NCBI GenBank assembly: GCA_029567325.1
Contig: JAKQLF010000197.1
Coordinates: 1-44,615, forward strand
Origin: Bacteroidota bacterium
GTDB taxonomy: Bacteria; Bacteroidota; Bacteroidia; Chitinophagales; Saprospiraceae
Length of the DNA stretch: 44,615 nucleotides
Reading direction: 5' to 3'
Under the pieces are notes generated by a model. That model was not told where the DNA came from. It made no database searches and saw only the letters and a list, made by a program, of their open reading frames with translations. The translations under genes and the position numbers were made by a program. Positions 26,201 through 36,730 of this stretch are shown here, piece after piece; within the stretch, counting starts at the first letter, position 1, and the number at the start of each line of letters is the position of its first letter.

Positions 26201-26986
26201 TTACAGTAAAATGGTTTTCAACTGTATAAGGGATTGATTTTCGCCATACTGAAATTGATATATTTCCTTTTTGCCAACAGCCAAAATCAAACCATTGTGT
26301 ATGATAATGTCATAACATTGGCAAGTATTGACCGTGGTGATTAAGGCGGGTATATTTTTTTGTGAAAGATCAAATATTTTCATTCCGTGTTCCCCTTCGC
26401 AGACATACAAACGGTCTCTATCGATGCTAAGTCCTTTCGGGTTTTTCATTTCAATGGTGGATTCCAAAAATGGCTGCTCAGGATTGATCACATTGTAGGT
26501 CCTTAATTCATTTATTTCAAAAGTTCTGGAACATGGACCTCCAGTTTCATTTCTGGAACTCAAGGTTGCATAAGCATAGCCATCATTGGCAATGACGGGA
26601 TCGCAAGGTTCAATTTCACTTCCAAAACTAAAATACTCAGTGGCGCTTTTTCTATTCGGAATTCCTTGATTGTCAATCGCATATATGTATAAAGTAGTCT
26701 GGGATCCAATAAATAAAAGCCCATTATTGTGATACAGATTTTCAATTTGAAAACCAACCATTTTTTGATCGATTAGTTTAGGCTTTGTTTTTTCGGAAAT
26801 ATCAAAAGTTGATAATTCTTCTTTAGAAACGGTATACAATTTATTCCCCACAGTCAGCATGGTGCTATAGGATCCCGCGATGCTAGAATCGTTACTTCCA
26901 ATTTCACTATTTCCTGCAAAATTTGTATCGCAAGCATAAAAGGACAATGCCATTAAACAGATAAAAAGATTTTTTTGGATGTTCAT
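26201..26986 (-). CDS. LVIVD-repeat lipoprotein (beta-propeller-like)
   Basis: A lipoprotein signal ends at SFYAC (Cys near 19). The remaining 240 residues have repeated short motifs of the LVIVD type: KLYTVSKEELSTFDISEKTK, GLLFIGSQTTLYIYAIDN, ELRTYNVINPEQP and RLYVCEGEHGMKIFDLS. In this family, repeats of the form x-VYV-x-G-x-GL-x-I-x-DISNPxxP make a beta-propeller. No catalytic residues are known. It sits between another LVIVD-like lipoprotein (6-bp gap) and a beta-barrel gene (no gap). A role as a surface partner of the barrel protein is inference. Confidence 0.78.
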   Translation of the reverse strand: MNIQKNLFICLMALSFYACDTNFAGNSEIGSNDSSIAGSYSTMLTVGNKLYTVSKEELSTFDISEKTKPKLIDQKMVGFQIENLYHNNGLLFIGSQTTLYIYAIDNQGIPNRKSATEYFSFGSEIEPCDPVIANDGYAYATLSSRNETGGPCSRTFEINELRTYNVINPEQPFLESTIEMKNPKGLSIDRDRLYVCEGEHGMKIFDLSQKNIPALITTVNTCQCYDIIIHNGLILAVGKKEIYQFQYGENQSLIQLKTILL

Positions 26987-26992
26987 TTTTAC

Positions 26993-27523
26993 TTAATTAT
27001 TGGTGAAACATTTGGGATTTTCTAAAGTCTTTTCTTCCCAACCAAGGACAATACCTTTCCCGCCTTTGGCACATTCAAAATCTCCACTGTAATTGGGTGG
27101 AAATAATTCTTCAATCAGGGAGCTTTTGAAATGATTGGAAATATGTGTGAGGTAGCTGGGTTGCTTAATATCACTGATGTCAATAACAATCAAATGCAGG
27201 GTGTTATCAGCAAATAAAATGTCTTTGTCAATGGTCAGAATACTATTTCCTGGAATATTAATAAAACCAACATTTACAGGCGATGTAGGGTCTGTATTGT
27301 CATAAACGTGGATTCCCTTCAGTCGTTCATTGATCAAAATGTAGTTTTTGTAAATCAAAATATTTCCTCTATTTACAGATGGCTGTGTTGGTAAAAAACT
27401 TATTTTACTGAAATCATCAGGATCTCCGTAAATAGGCGCCATACCCTGCACAACTACTTTTTCTTCAGGTATGCATGATGCAACAAATACAGACATACAT
27501 AATATGAGGATATTTAATCTCAC
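26993..27523 (-). CDS. Short LVIVD-type lipoprotein
   Basis: A lipoprotein signal ends at VASC (Cys near 17). The 176 residues contain two or three LVIVD-like units: NYILINERLKGIHVYDNTDP and HLIVIDISDIKQPSYL. The length is short for a full propeller, and the last 40 residues are Cys-containing and not repeat-like. It may pair with the adjacent 261-residue LVIVD lipoprotein. It is first of a three-gene minus-strand operon with gaps of 6 and 0 bp. No clear promoter box is seen upstream. Confidence 0.75.
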   Translation of the reverse strand: MRLNILILCMSVFVASCIPEEKVVVQGMAPIYGDPDDFSKISFLPTQPSVNRGNILIYKNYILINERLKGIHVYDNTDPTSPVNVGFINIPGNSILTIDKDILFADNTLHLIVIDISDIKQPSYLTHISNHFKSSLIEELFPPNYSGDFECAKGGKGIVLGWEEKTLENPKCFTNN

Positions 27524-27575
27524 TTTTTTACTATTACTTTAAGAATGAACGTATTAGTGTGAAAAATGTATTGGT

Positions 27576-28337
27576 TTACACAAGGATTTTAATTTCTCCG
27601 TGATGGTATTTCACAATTCTTCCAAAATCATCTTTCAATTCAAGCTTGCCATCTACACCTACTTTAAGGAGTTCTGCACTTTTTTTTTGTCCATCTACCT
27701 CAAAGTATACTTCTTGGTTTTTGTTCCATAAAGCGTTATTATACAATTCATCAATCAATTCAAAATTCCTTTCTTTCAGTAACTGATAATGGAGATTCAA
27801 TTCGTGAAAAAAACTTTCATATAAATTTTCTAGAAGCACCTTTTCTGAAAGCCCATTCAATAATAGCGAAGTGGGATTGGGAATTTGAGGGTCAAAAGTG
27901 GATTGCAAAACATTGATTCCTATGCCTGCAATCGCCACTTTATAAGTATTACCAGTCAGTATATTTTGAATGAGAATACCACTAGTTTTTTTGTTTTCAA
28001 TGTATATGTCATTTGGCCATTTAACAGTAACGCCGGAAATACCTCTTTTTTCAACAAAGTTTTTTACGCCCAAAGCGATGGCTTTACTCAGGTAAAATTG
28101 CTCAGATGGTAATAAGAAGTTTGGATACAAAATTACACTTGCTGCAATGTTCTGATGTGCCATTCCTTGCCAAACTCTGCCATATTGTCCTTTTCCCATA
28201 GACTGAAAGTCAGCTGTAACCACAGTTCCTTCAATTGGATTGGTTTTTGACAACAATTCAAGAGCGAAATCATTGGTCGAATCTATAGTCTCAAAATGCA
28301 GCCTATTTTTGCCAATAATGTTATAAGATGGTAACAT
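27576..28337 (-). CDS. birA: Biotin--[acetyl-CoA-carboxylase] ligase
   Basis: It activates biotin with ATP and attaches it to the lysine of biotin carboxyl carrier protein. The catalytic domain shows HFETIDSTNDFALELL, the biotinyl-AMP loop SMGKGQYGRVWQG, KWPNDIYIENKKTSGIL and AGIGINVLQ. A C-terminal SH3-like domain follows (about 205-253). There is no N-terminal DNA-binding domain, so it is a monofunctional ligase rather than a repressor. The ATG at 28337 is chosen because a longer frame to 28460 would overlap rsfS on the other strand. The birA, rsfS, ftsH order is a familiar Bacteroidota neighbourhood. Confidence 0.93.
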   Translation of the reverse strand: MLPSYNIIGKNRLHFETIDSTNDFALELLSKTNPIEGTVVTADFQSMGKGQYGRVWQGMAHQNIAASVILYPNFLLPSEQFYLSKAIALGVKNFVEKRGISGVTVKWPNDIYIENKKTSGILIQNILTGNTYKVAIAGIGINVLQSTFDPQIPNPTSLLLNGLSEKVLLENLYESFFHELNLHYQLLKERNFELIDELYNNALWNKNQEVYFEVDGQKKSAELLKVGVDGKLELKDDFGRIVKYHHGEIKILV

Positions 28338-28341
28338 TTTG

Positions 28342-28349
28342 TATTTTTG
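28342..28349 (+). promoter_or_regulatory. Candidate -7 box for rsfS-ftsH
   Basis: TATTTTTG in the birA/rsfS divergent gap, about 37 nt before the rsfS start. No -33 TTTG at the proper distance is visible. Confidence 0.3.
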
Positions 28350-28385
28350 ATTCGTAAAAGTATTTATAAATAAAGAATAAGTCAT

Positions 28386-28772
28386 TTGAAGAGAAAACAA
28401 AGTGCAGTAAAGGTAAAAGAAGATGAAGTCCTCAATTCTCTTATCGTAGATGCCATTCAAGATATAAAAGGCAAAAATATTGTAAAAATTGACCTCAGAA
28501 GATTGGGAGAAGCTCCGGCAGATTTTTTCATCATTTGTGAAGGAGAATCAACAACTCAAATCCGGGCCATTTCCAACAACATTTTTAAAAGAGTCTCAGA
28601 AGAACTTGGTGTAAAGCCACAACACCGTGAAGGAGTAGATTTATCAAAATGGGTTTTAGTTGATTATTTCAACACCATTGTACATGTTTTCTATCCGGAA
28701 ACTAGAGAGTTTTATGATTTGGAAGATTTGTGGAGCGACGCAGAATTGATTCCAATCGAAAATATTGCTTAA
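28386..28772 (+). CDS. rsfS: Ribosomal silencing factor RsfS
   Basis: RsfS (RsfA/Iojap) binds ribosomal protein uL14 and blocks subunit joining when nutrients are short. The 128 residues contain KGKNIVKIDLRRLGEAPADF, FIICEGESTTQIRAIS and the signature KWVLVDYFNTIVHVFYPETR followed by YDLEDLWSDA. No ATG is available; TTG at 28386 gives the expected basic N-terminus MKRK. It diverges from birA with a 48-bp gap and precedes ftsH by 52 bp on the same strand, so rsfS and ftsH are likely co-transcribed. Confidence 0.94.
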   Translation: MKRKQSAVKVKEDEVLNSLIVDAIQDIKGKNIVKIDLRRLGEAPADFFIICEGESTTQIRAISNNIFKRVSEELGVKPQHREGVDLSKWVLVDYFNTIVHVFYPETREFYDLEDLWSDAELIPIENIA

Positions 28773-28824
28773 TACAGAACGAATTGCATTTCTATGCGTT
28801 TGTACTTAACATTCAAAAGATATA

Positions 28825-30774
28825 ATGGAAAATAACGAAAATAAACCACCAAAGAAGTTTCAATACAATTCCTATTGGATTTATGGTATTGTCCTGTTTT
28901 TGTTGCTTGCGATCAATGTGATCTTTTTGGCAAATAGAAAGACCAAGGACATCTCAATCATGGATTTTGAACGTATCGTCAAAGCTGGTGAGGTTAAAAA
29001 TGTAAAAATTGTCAACGAAAAAGTTGTCAATATTTTTATCAAAGACAGTGTGCTTGCTCAAAAATATCCCGATCTCAAAGACGAGCGATTCAATGATGTA
29101 AATCCTCAATTTACTTTTGAGGTAGGTGATGTAGGTGTTTTTGAAGAAAAACTCATCAGTCTGAATAATGAAGGTTATCCAATAAATTACACGTTCGAGA
29201 CCAACACCAGCTGGTTTGGTCCTATTCTATCCACGCTCATTCCCATCCTACTGTTTATAGGTTTATGGGTATTGATCATGAGAAGAATGGGCGGCGGCGG
29301 CGGCGGTGCCGGTGGGCAAATCTTCAATATTGGAAAGTCCAAAGCTTTGCTTTTTGATAATAATGCTAAAGTAAATATCACTTTTACGGATGTTGCAGGT
29401 TTGGATGAAGCTAAGGAAGAGGTGATGGAAATTGTAGATTTCCTCAAAAATCCGAAAAAGTATACCGCACTTGGAGGAAAAATACCAAAAGGTGTATTGC
29501 TTGTAGGCCCTCCGGGAACTGGTAAAACACTTTTAGCGAAGGCTGTAGCTGGTGAAGCTGGAGTACCGTTTTTCTCAATTTCAGGTTCTGATTTTGTAGA
29601 AATGTTTGTTGGTGTGGGTGCTTCAAGAGTGAGAGACCTGTTCAAGCAAGCAAGAGATAAAGCACCTTGTATTGTTTTTATTGATGAGATAGATGCAATT
29701 GGTAGGGCAAGAGGAAGAAATGCGATCCAAGGTGGTAATGACGAAAGAGAAAATACACTCAATCAGTTATTGGTAGAAATGGATGGTTTCAGCACTGATA
29801 AAGGGGTCATCATGATGGCAGCTACCAACAGACCAGACATTTTGGATAGTGCTTTGATGAGGCCGGGTCGTTTTGACAGACAAATCTCCATTGACAGACC
29901 AGACTTAGTGGGTAGAGAAGCCATTTTCAAAGTGCACTTAAAATCGATCAAGACAGCTTCTGATATGGATCCAAAAATTTTGGCCGAAATGACGCCAGGT
30001 TTTGCAGGAGCAGAAATTGCCAATGTTTGTAATGAAGCAGCTTTGGTAGCCGCAAGAAGAGGTAAAGAGGCAGTAGACTTGGATGATTTCAACTTTGCTT
30101 TGGATAGAGTTATAGGCGGCTTAGAGAAGAAAAATAAATTGATTTCTCCAAAAGAGAAAGAGATAATAGCCTTCCATGAAGCAGGACACGCAATATGTGG
30201 TTGGTTTTTGCCACATGCTAGTCCATTGGTAAAGGTCACGATCGTACCAAGAGGTCCGGGAACTTTAGGATATGCTCAATACCTACCCAAAGAAGAATAC
30301 ATTACCAGAACAGAGCAGTTACTAGACAGGATGTGTATGACCTTGGGAGGGCGTGCAGCTGAGAAAATCATTTTTGATAAAATTTCTACAGGTGCACAAA
30401 ATGACTTAGATCAAGTTACAAAAATGGCCTATAGCATGATTTCTATTTTTGGAATGAACGAAAAGGTAGGTAATGTTTCTTTCTATGGAATGTCACAAGA
30501 CAATTTCAATAAACCTTACTCAGATGACACTGCAACTTTGATAGACAATGAGGTAAGGAAGTTGATTGATACACAATACGCAAGAGCGCAAGCTTTACTT
30601 TCAGATAAAAAAGACGAATTAGTAAGATTGGCGACTACATTGATTGATAAAGAAGTTTTATTAAAATCTGACCTTGTCCGGTTAATTGGATCAAGGCCAT
30701 TTGAAGATGATTCGCAGATTACAGTTTCTGGTATTCCGGTTGTAGATACAGCCGAAAATCAAACCGTGAGCTAG
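28825..30774 (+). CDS. ftsH: ATP-dependent zinc metalloprotease FtsH
   Basis: This membrane-anchored AAA+ protease degrades misfolded and regulatory membrane proteins. Two transmembrane helices (about 17-36 and 133-151) flank a periplasmic segment. A Gly-rich linker, coded by a run of GGC codons near 29290, follows. The AAA module has Walker A GPPGTGKT (about 228-235), Walker [13 protein letters not shown] and the second region of homology ([20 protein letters not shown]). The zinc site is HEAGH (about 451-455), with the distal acid in [12 protein letters not shown]. At 649 residues it is full length. It is followed by a strong hairpin terminator at 30894. Confidence 0.97.
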   Translation: MENNENKPPKKFQYNSYWIYGIVLFLLLAINVIFLANRKTKDISIMDFERIVKAGEVKNVKIVNEKVVNIFIKDSVLAQKYPDLKDERFNDVNPQFTFEVGDVGVFEEKLISLNNEGYPINYTFETNTSWFGPILSTLIPILLFIGLWVLIMRRMGGGGGGAGGQIFNIGKSKALLFDNNAKVNITFTDVAGLDEAKEEVMEIVDFLKNPKKYTALGGKIPKGVLLVGPPGTGKTLLAKAVAGEAGVPFFSISGSDFVEMFVGVGASRVRDLFKQARDKAPCIVFIDEIDAIGRARGRNAIQGGNDERENTLNQLLVEMDGFSTDKGVIMMAATNRPDILDSALMRPGRFDRQISIDRPDLVGREAIFKVHLKSIKTASDMDPKILAEMTPGFAGAEIANVCNEAALVAARRGKEAVDLDDFNFALDRVIGGLEKKNKLISPKEKEIIAFHEAGHAICGWFLPHASPLVKVTIVPRGPGTLGYAQYLPKEEYITRTEQLLDRMCMTLGGRAAEKIIFDKISTGAQNDLDQVTKMAYSMISIFGMNEKVGNVSFYGMSQDNFNKPYSDDTATLIDNEVRKLIDTQYARAQALLSDKKDELVRLATTLIDKEVLLKSDLVRLIGSRPFEDDSQITVSGIPVVDTAENQTVS

Positions 30775-30845
30775 TTTGTTTAAAATCTAACAGAAAAAAA
30801 TTATTAAAATTTTACTCTGAATAAGGAAAATGATACCTTTGTATC

Positions 30846-30928
30846 ACTATGAATAAATAGAGATAATTTTTCAATTGGTTTTTTGGGGTTATGCAGGGTG
30901 CTTGTCTTTCAGACGGCATCCTGTTTTT
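30846..30928 (+). ncRNA. Candidate short transcript between a -7 box and a strong terminator
   Basis: TACCTTTG at 30834-30841 fits TAnnTTTG, and the strong terminator begins 53 nt later, so a transcript of about 80 nt would be made. No convincing -33 box is present, and no known RNA family is recognised. It could equally be just the ftsH 3' UTR. Confidence 0.25.
30894..30928 (+). terminator. Rho-independent terminator downstream of ftsH
   Basis: An outer stem of 8 bp with one G-U pair (CAGGGTGC 30894-30901 with GCATCCTG 30916-30923) stacks on an inner 4-bp stem (GTCT 30904-30907, AGAC 30911-30914). Five T residues follow. It lies 120 bp after the ftsH stop. Confidence 0.85.
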
Positions 30929-31110
30929 GTTTGTAGTATATCCAAATCAATTTGCCAGCGTCTTTTGGCAAAACCTACACAATGTCAACCATTTACGAAA
31001 TTTTCAGATTAATTCTTTCCTTTCACAACAAGGAAGACACACGATCATAAATTAGTCAATTTGGGTCTTTATTTAGCAAGATATTAAGATTTTTTGTCGG
31101 GTATTTTTTG

Positions 31111-31118
31111 TATTTTTG
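31111..31118 (+). promoter_or_regulatory. Candidate -7 box for gyrB
   Basis: TATTTTTG matches the -7 consensus. TTTG at 31093-31096 is only 14 nt upstream, shorter than usual. The leader to the ATG would be about 85 nt. Confidence 0.4.
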
Positions 31119-31148
31119 CACACTATTTTTGATGGACATAATCATTGA

Positions 31149-33176
<2,028 letters not shown>

Positions 33177-33301
33177 AATCGCACATAAAAACTACTAACT
33201 AACCGACAATTCCGAAAAAGATGGGTAAAAGGATTCATATTATTGAATTTTTTATTTATACCCAGTCTAATTAAATGACAACAAAAGCAACACATTCTTG
33301 T

Positions 33302-33309
33302 TATATTTG
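33302..33309 (+). promoter_or_regulatory. Candidate -7 box for the isc operon
   Basis: TATATTTG is a full match to TAnnTTTG, 29 nt before the iscS ATG. A -33 TTTG is not visible at normal spacing. No IscR-like palindrome is obvious near it. Confidence 0.4.
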
Positions 33310-33338
33310 TGAGGCTAAAATGTTAAACAACAGAAATA

Positions 33339-34559
33339 ATGGATAGCAAAAAATTAATATATCTGGATAATAATGCGACTACTCCTTGTGATCCAAGAGT
33401 CGTAGAAGCAATGATTCCTTATTTTTACGAAGTACCGGGCAATGCTGCAAGTAGAAATCACCCATTTGGATGGCAAGCGGAAGAAGCGGTAGATTATGCT
33501 CGTGAACAGGTAGCTGCACTCATCAATGCAGATCCTAAAGAGATCATCTTTACCTCAGGCGCTACTGAGAGTGACAACTTGGCACTGAAGGGTGTTTTTG
33601 AGATGTACAGTTCAAAAGGCAACCACATCATTACCACCAAAACAGAACATAAAGCAGTTTTGGATTCTTGCCAGAAGATAGAAAAAATGGGCGGTTCAGT
33701 TACTTATTTAGATGTGAAGAACGATGGTTTGGTAGATCTGGCAGATTTGGAAGCAGCAATCACTGATAAAACAATCATGGTTTCTATCATGTGGGCAAAC
33801 AATGAAACGGGTGTTATTCAACCAATGAAAGAGATTGGTGAGATCTGCAAAAGAAAAGGTATTCTCTTTATGAGCGATGCTACTCAAGCAGTTGGTAAAA
33901 TACCAGTTGACCCAAGAGCTGTAGGAGTACATTTGTTGGCGTTTACAGGTCATAAAATGTATGGTCCAAAAGGTGTTGGAGCATTGTACGTTTCACGTAA
34001 AAATCCAAGAGTCAAAGTAACTGCGCAAATGGACGGCGGTGGTCATGAAAGAGGCATGAGATCAGGTACACTCAACGTGCCAGGTATAGTTGGTTTTGGA
34101 AAAGCTGCCAAAATAGCTAAGGAAGAGATGGCTTCTGATACTGCAAGAGTAAGTAAACTAAGAGATAGATTGGAAAAGTCCTTGATGGAATTGGAAGAAA
34201 CTTACATCAACGGAAACGTAGAACATAGAATGCCACATGTAACAAATATTTCTTTCAAACATGTGGAAGGAGAAGGTTTAATGATGACATTCAACCAAAA
34301 TATTGCGGTTTCATCTGGATCAGCTTGTACATCCGCTTCACTAGAGCCCTCATATGTACTTGTTGCACTCGGTTTGGGTGATGATTTAGCACATTCATCT
34401 ATTCGTTTTAGTTTGGGAAGATTTACAACTGATGAAGAAGTTGACATTGCAATTGAAATGCTGAAAAAAGGAGTAAATCACATGCGTGAGTTGAGTCCTA
34501 TTTGGGAAATGTACAAGGAAGGAGTCGACTTATCTCAAGTTGTCTGGTCTGAGCATTAA
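33339..34559 (+). CDS. iscS: Cysteine desulfurase IscS
   Basis: This PLP enzyme removes sulfur from cysteine and passes it as persulfide to IscU and other acceptors. [15 protein letters not shown] opens the protein. The PLP-stacking His104 lies in [13 protein letters not shown], and the Schiff-base Lys206 in [14 protein letters not shown]. The persulfide Cys330 is in [14 protein letters not shown] on the long mobile loop typical of group I (IscS/NifS) enzymes, as opposed to SufS. The 406 residues match IscS length. It is first in a three-gene operon with iscU (58-bp gap) and iscA. No IscR gene precedes it. Confidence 0.96.
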   Translation: MDSKKLIYLDNNATTPCDPRVVEAMIPYFYEVPGNAASRNHPFGWQAEEAVDYAREQVAALINADPKEIIFTSGATESDNLALKGVFEMYSSKGNHIITTKTEHKAVLDSCQKIEKMGGSVTYLDVKNDGLVDLADLEAAITDKTIMVSIMWANNETGVIQPMKEIGEICKRKGILFMSDATQAVGKIPVDPRAVGVHLLAFTGHKMYGPKGVGALYVSRKNPRVKVTAQMDGGGHERGMRSGTLNVPGIVGFGKAAKIAKEEMASDTARVSKLRDRLEKSLMELEETYINGNVEHRMPHVTNISFKHVEGEGLMMTFNQNIAVSSGSACTSASLEPSYVLVALGLGDDLAHSSIRFSLGRFTTDEEVDIAIEMLKKGVNHMRELSPIWEMYKEGVDLSQVVWSEH

Positions 34560-34617
34560 TCAAAAGGGAACTATTAAAATATAACAATCGTTTACAAAAA
34601 TATAAACTACAAATAAA

Positions 34618-35034
34618 ATGGCTTATTCAGAAAAAGTGATCGAACATTTCAAGAACCCGCGTAACGTAGGTACACTGGATAAAGATAGCAAAAATGTAGG
34701 TACCGGTTTGGTAGGTGCACCCGAGTGTGGTGACGTTATGAGACTACAAATAGAAGTAGATCAAGCTACAGGTGTGATCAAAGATGCAAAATTCAAAACA
34801 TTTGGTTGTGGTTCTGCAATTGCTTCTTCTTCATTGGCAACAGAATGGCTTAAGGGCAAATCAATAGATGAAGCATTGACCATAGATAATATGGCCATTG
34901 TTGAAGAATTGGCTCTACCACCTGTAAAAATTCACTGCTCAGTCTTAGCAGAAGATGCAATCAAAAGTGCCATAGCAGATTACAAGCATAAAAATCAAGT
35001 TCCTGCTGAGGCGGTTCTTGAGGATGCGAAATAA
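34618..35034 (+). CDS. iscU: Fe-S cluster scaffold protein IscU
   Basis: IscU is the scaffold on which [2Fe-2S] clusters are built from IscS sulfur. It has the three ligand cysteines: Cys37 in GAPECGDVM (with Asp39), Cys64 in KTFGCGSAIASSS, and Cys107 in VKIHCSVL. LPPVK at residues 100-104 is the peptide that the HscA chaperone binds in ISC systems. It therefore looks like a full ISC-type scaffold although hscA and hscB are not in this window. The 138 residues are normal plus a short C-terminal tail (VPAEAVLEDAK). iscA begins 17 bp downstream. Confidence 0.96.
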   Translation: MAYSEKVIEHFKNPRNVGTLDKDSKNVGTGLVGAPECGDVMRLQIEVDQATGVIKDAKFKTFGCGSAIASSSLATEWLKGKSIDEALTIDNMAIVEELALPPVKIHCSVLAEDAIKSAIADYKHKNQVPAEAVLEDAK

Positions 35035-35051
35035 AAAATAGAAAGAGAAAT

Positions 35052-35378
35052 ATGTTGTTTGTAGCTAACAGTGCAAAAGAAAAAATTGCTGAGCTTTACG
35101 AAAAACAAGGTCTTGAAGAAAATTACTTTGTAAGAGTTTCTGTGACCAGTGGTGGTTGTAGTGGACTTACTTACAATTTGGATTTTGATAATGAGAACAA
35201 GCCAAACGACCAGATATTTGAGGACAACGGAGTCAAGGTCGTTACAGATTTGAGAAGTTTTCTGTATCTGTGTAATACCACACTTGAGTTTTCAGGTGGT
35301 TTAAATGGTAAGGGCTTCTTCTTCAATAATCCAAACGCTTCAAGAACTTGTGGTTGTGGTGAGAGTTTCGCGGTTTAA
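35052..35378 (+). CDS. iscA: A-type iron-sulfur carrier IscA
   Basis: It receives clusters from the scaffold and delivers them, notably for [4Fe-4S] assembly. The 108 residues have Cys36 in SGGCSGLTYNLDF, and Cys100 and Cys102 in SRTCGCGESF, with GKGFFFNNPNA before the last pair. It is the last gene of the iscS-iscU-iscA operon, which a strong hairpin ends. It differs clearly from the other A-type carrier at 19049, so the cell has at least two. Confidence 0.95.
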   Translation: MLFVANSAKEKIAELYEKQGLEENYFVRVSVTSGGCSGLTYNLDFDNENKPNDQIFEDNGVKVVTDLRSFLYLCNTTLEFSGGLNGKGFFFNNPNASRTCGCGESFAV

Positions 35379-35398
35379 GCATATGCTTTAAAAAATAT

Positions 35399-35439
35399 AA
35401 AAGCCCTGTTCAATCTTATTTTTGAACAGGGCTTTTTTT
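35399..35439. terminator. Bidirectional terminator between iscA and thrB
   Basis: An 11-bp GC-containing stem (GCCCTGTTCAA 35403-35413 with TTGAACAGGGC 35422-35432) is extended by A residues on the left and seven T residues on the right. It serves the isc operon and the convergent thrB. Confidence 0.93.
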
Positions 35440-35455
35440 ATATTATTATCTCGTT

Positions 35456-36394
35456 CTAAAATCTATAGGCTCCTTCCAAGTTGATGCCTGATACAAATAA
35501 ATCGGTCTTTATTTTACTCGTTTTCATGATTTCAGCAGCTTTTGCACCTATGGTGTCAGCCATCAGACTATCTGTGCACATAGCAAACATGGAGGGGCCG
35601 GCACCACTTATGGAAAATCCCAAAGCACCTTCTTTCAAAGCCATTTCTTTGACATCGTAGAAATTAGGTATAAGGTGCGCACGTTGTGGCTCGACAATTT
35701 CATCTTTCAAACTCCTACCTATGAGATCAAAATCTGAGGTAAACATTCCGGCAACAAATGCAGCCAGATTCCCTGTTTGACTAATAGTTGATTTGAATGA
35801 AACCTCTTTTTTAAGGATACCTCTTGACTCCCTGGTTAACACTTCGATGTGTGGATAAATCACACAAACAAATAGGCCCTTTGGAATAGGAAGTTTTTTT
35901 ACATCAAGGCTTTCATTATCGCGAATCAAAACCATTCCACCCAAAAGAGAAGGAGCAACGTTGTCTGCATGAAAAGCGCCATCAGCAATTTCTTCCCCTT
36001 CCACAGCGAAGCGAAGAATATCGTATTTACTCAAGCCTGTTTTTAGAAATTCATTTACACCAAAAACACCACCAACTGCGCTTGCGGCTGATGATCCAAG
36101 ACCACTACCAAAAGGCATTTTCTTGTGAATCTCCATTTCCAAAGGAACATCAAGTGCACCTAGCTTTTCCAATAATCTGTGGGCTGAGTATCCTGCGGTG
36201 TTTTTCAAAACATCCATTGGCAATTTACCCTTTGCCCCTGTAATCTCTGTAATGACAAGTCCAGGTTTACTACCTTCTCTGATGATGATTTCATCACCCG
36301 GTTTATCGAGTGCAAAACCCAAAATATCAAAACCCACCGCTACATTCGCAACACTCGCCGGTGCGAATACTTTAATTGCTTTCGCCATATTCAT
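35456..36394 (-). CDS. thrB: Homoserine kinase
   Basis: ThrB phosphorylates homoserine on the way to threonine. It is a GHMP kinase: KVFAPASVANVAVGFDILGF at the start, the ATP loop PFGSGLGSSAAS (about 94-105) and the C-terminal SISGAGPSMFAMC. The 312 residues are typical. MNMAK offers two in-frame ATGs, at 36394 and 36388; either is possible. It is a single gene on the minus strand, unlinked to thrA and without thrC in the window. Confidence 0.94.
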   Translation of the reverse strand: MNMAKAIKVFAPASVANVAVGFDILGFALDKPGDEIIIREGSKPGLVITEITGAKGKLPMDVLKNTAGYSAHRLLEKLGALDVPLEMEIHKKMPFGSGLGSSAASAVGGVFGVNEFLKTGLSKYDILRFAVEGEEIADGAFHADNVAPSLLGGMVLIRDNESLDVKKLPIPKGLFVCVIYPHIEVLTRESRGILKKEVSFKSTISQTGNLAAFVAGMFTSDFDLIGRSLKDEIVEPQRAHLIPNFYDVKEMALKEGALGFSISGAGPSMFAMCTDSLMADTIGAKAAEIMKTSKIKTDLFVSGINLEGAYRF

Positions 36395-36730
36395 TTACTG
36401 GTTTTCCCAATTCTGTCAAATCCCCATGCAAAGCAATGTTCGTTTAAAAATATTTTGAACAAGTGACCCAGATAGAGGTTTGCTTTATAATTCCCATTTA
36501 TACCATACTGAAATAGAATGATGAAGGTCTTTGGCATGTATTCTGGACCTTCTTTATTTTGTTTGGCATAATTGAGGCAAAAGTAAACAATTGGATTTCG
36601 TTTTTTAAGTTATCTGTTTAAAATCCATGGAATTCTTTCATCATCTTTTGAGATTTTAGAACTCACCGTGAAAAATTATCCCTATTTTTAGACCATTGAT
36701 TCAATTCAATAAAACCATTAAAAAAATACA
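36395..36730. other. Divergent intergenic region between thrB and the PQQ dehydrogenase gene
   Basis: 336 bp without a supported gene. TACTTTTG on the minus strand (36578-36585) is a possible thrB -7 box about 180 nt upstream of its start. On the plus strand TATTTTTA near 36688, one mismatch from the consensus, is the only promoter-like word before the dehydrogenase gene. Confidence 0.4.

Noticed and set aside
28338-28460. 41-codon upstream extension of birA
   Set aside because: It overlaps rsfS on the opposite strand and has no resemblance to BirA N-termini.
29187-30239. Long antisense open frames over ftsH
   Set aside because: They are by-products of the codon use of ftsH, with no family resemblance or start signals.
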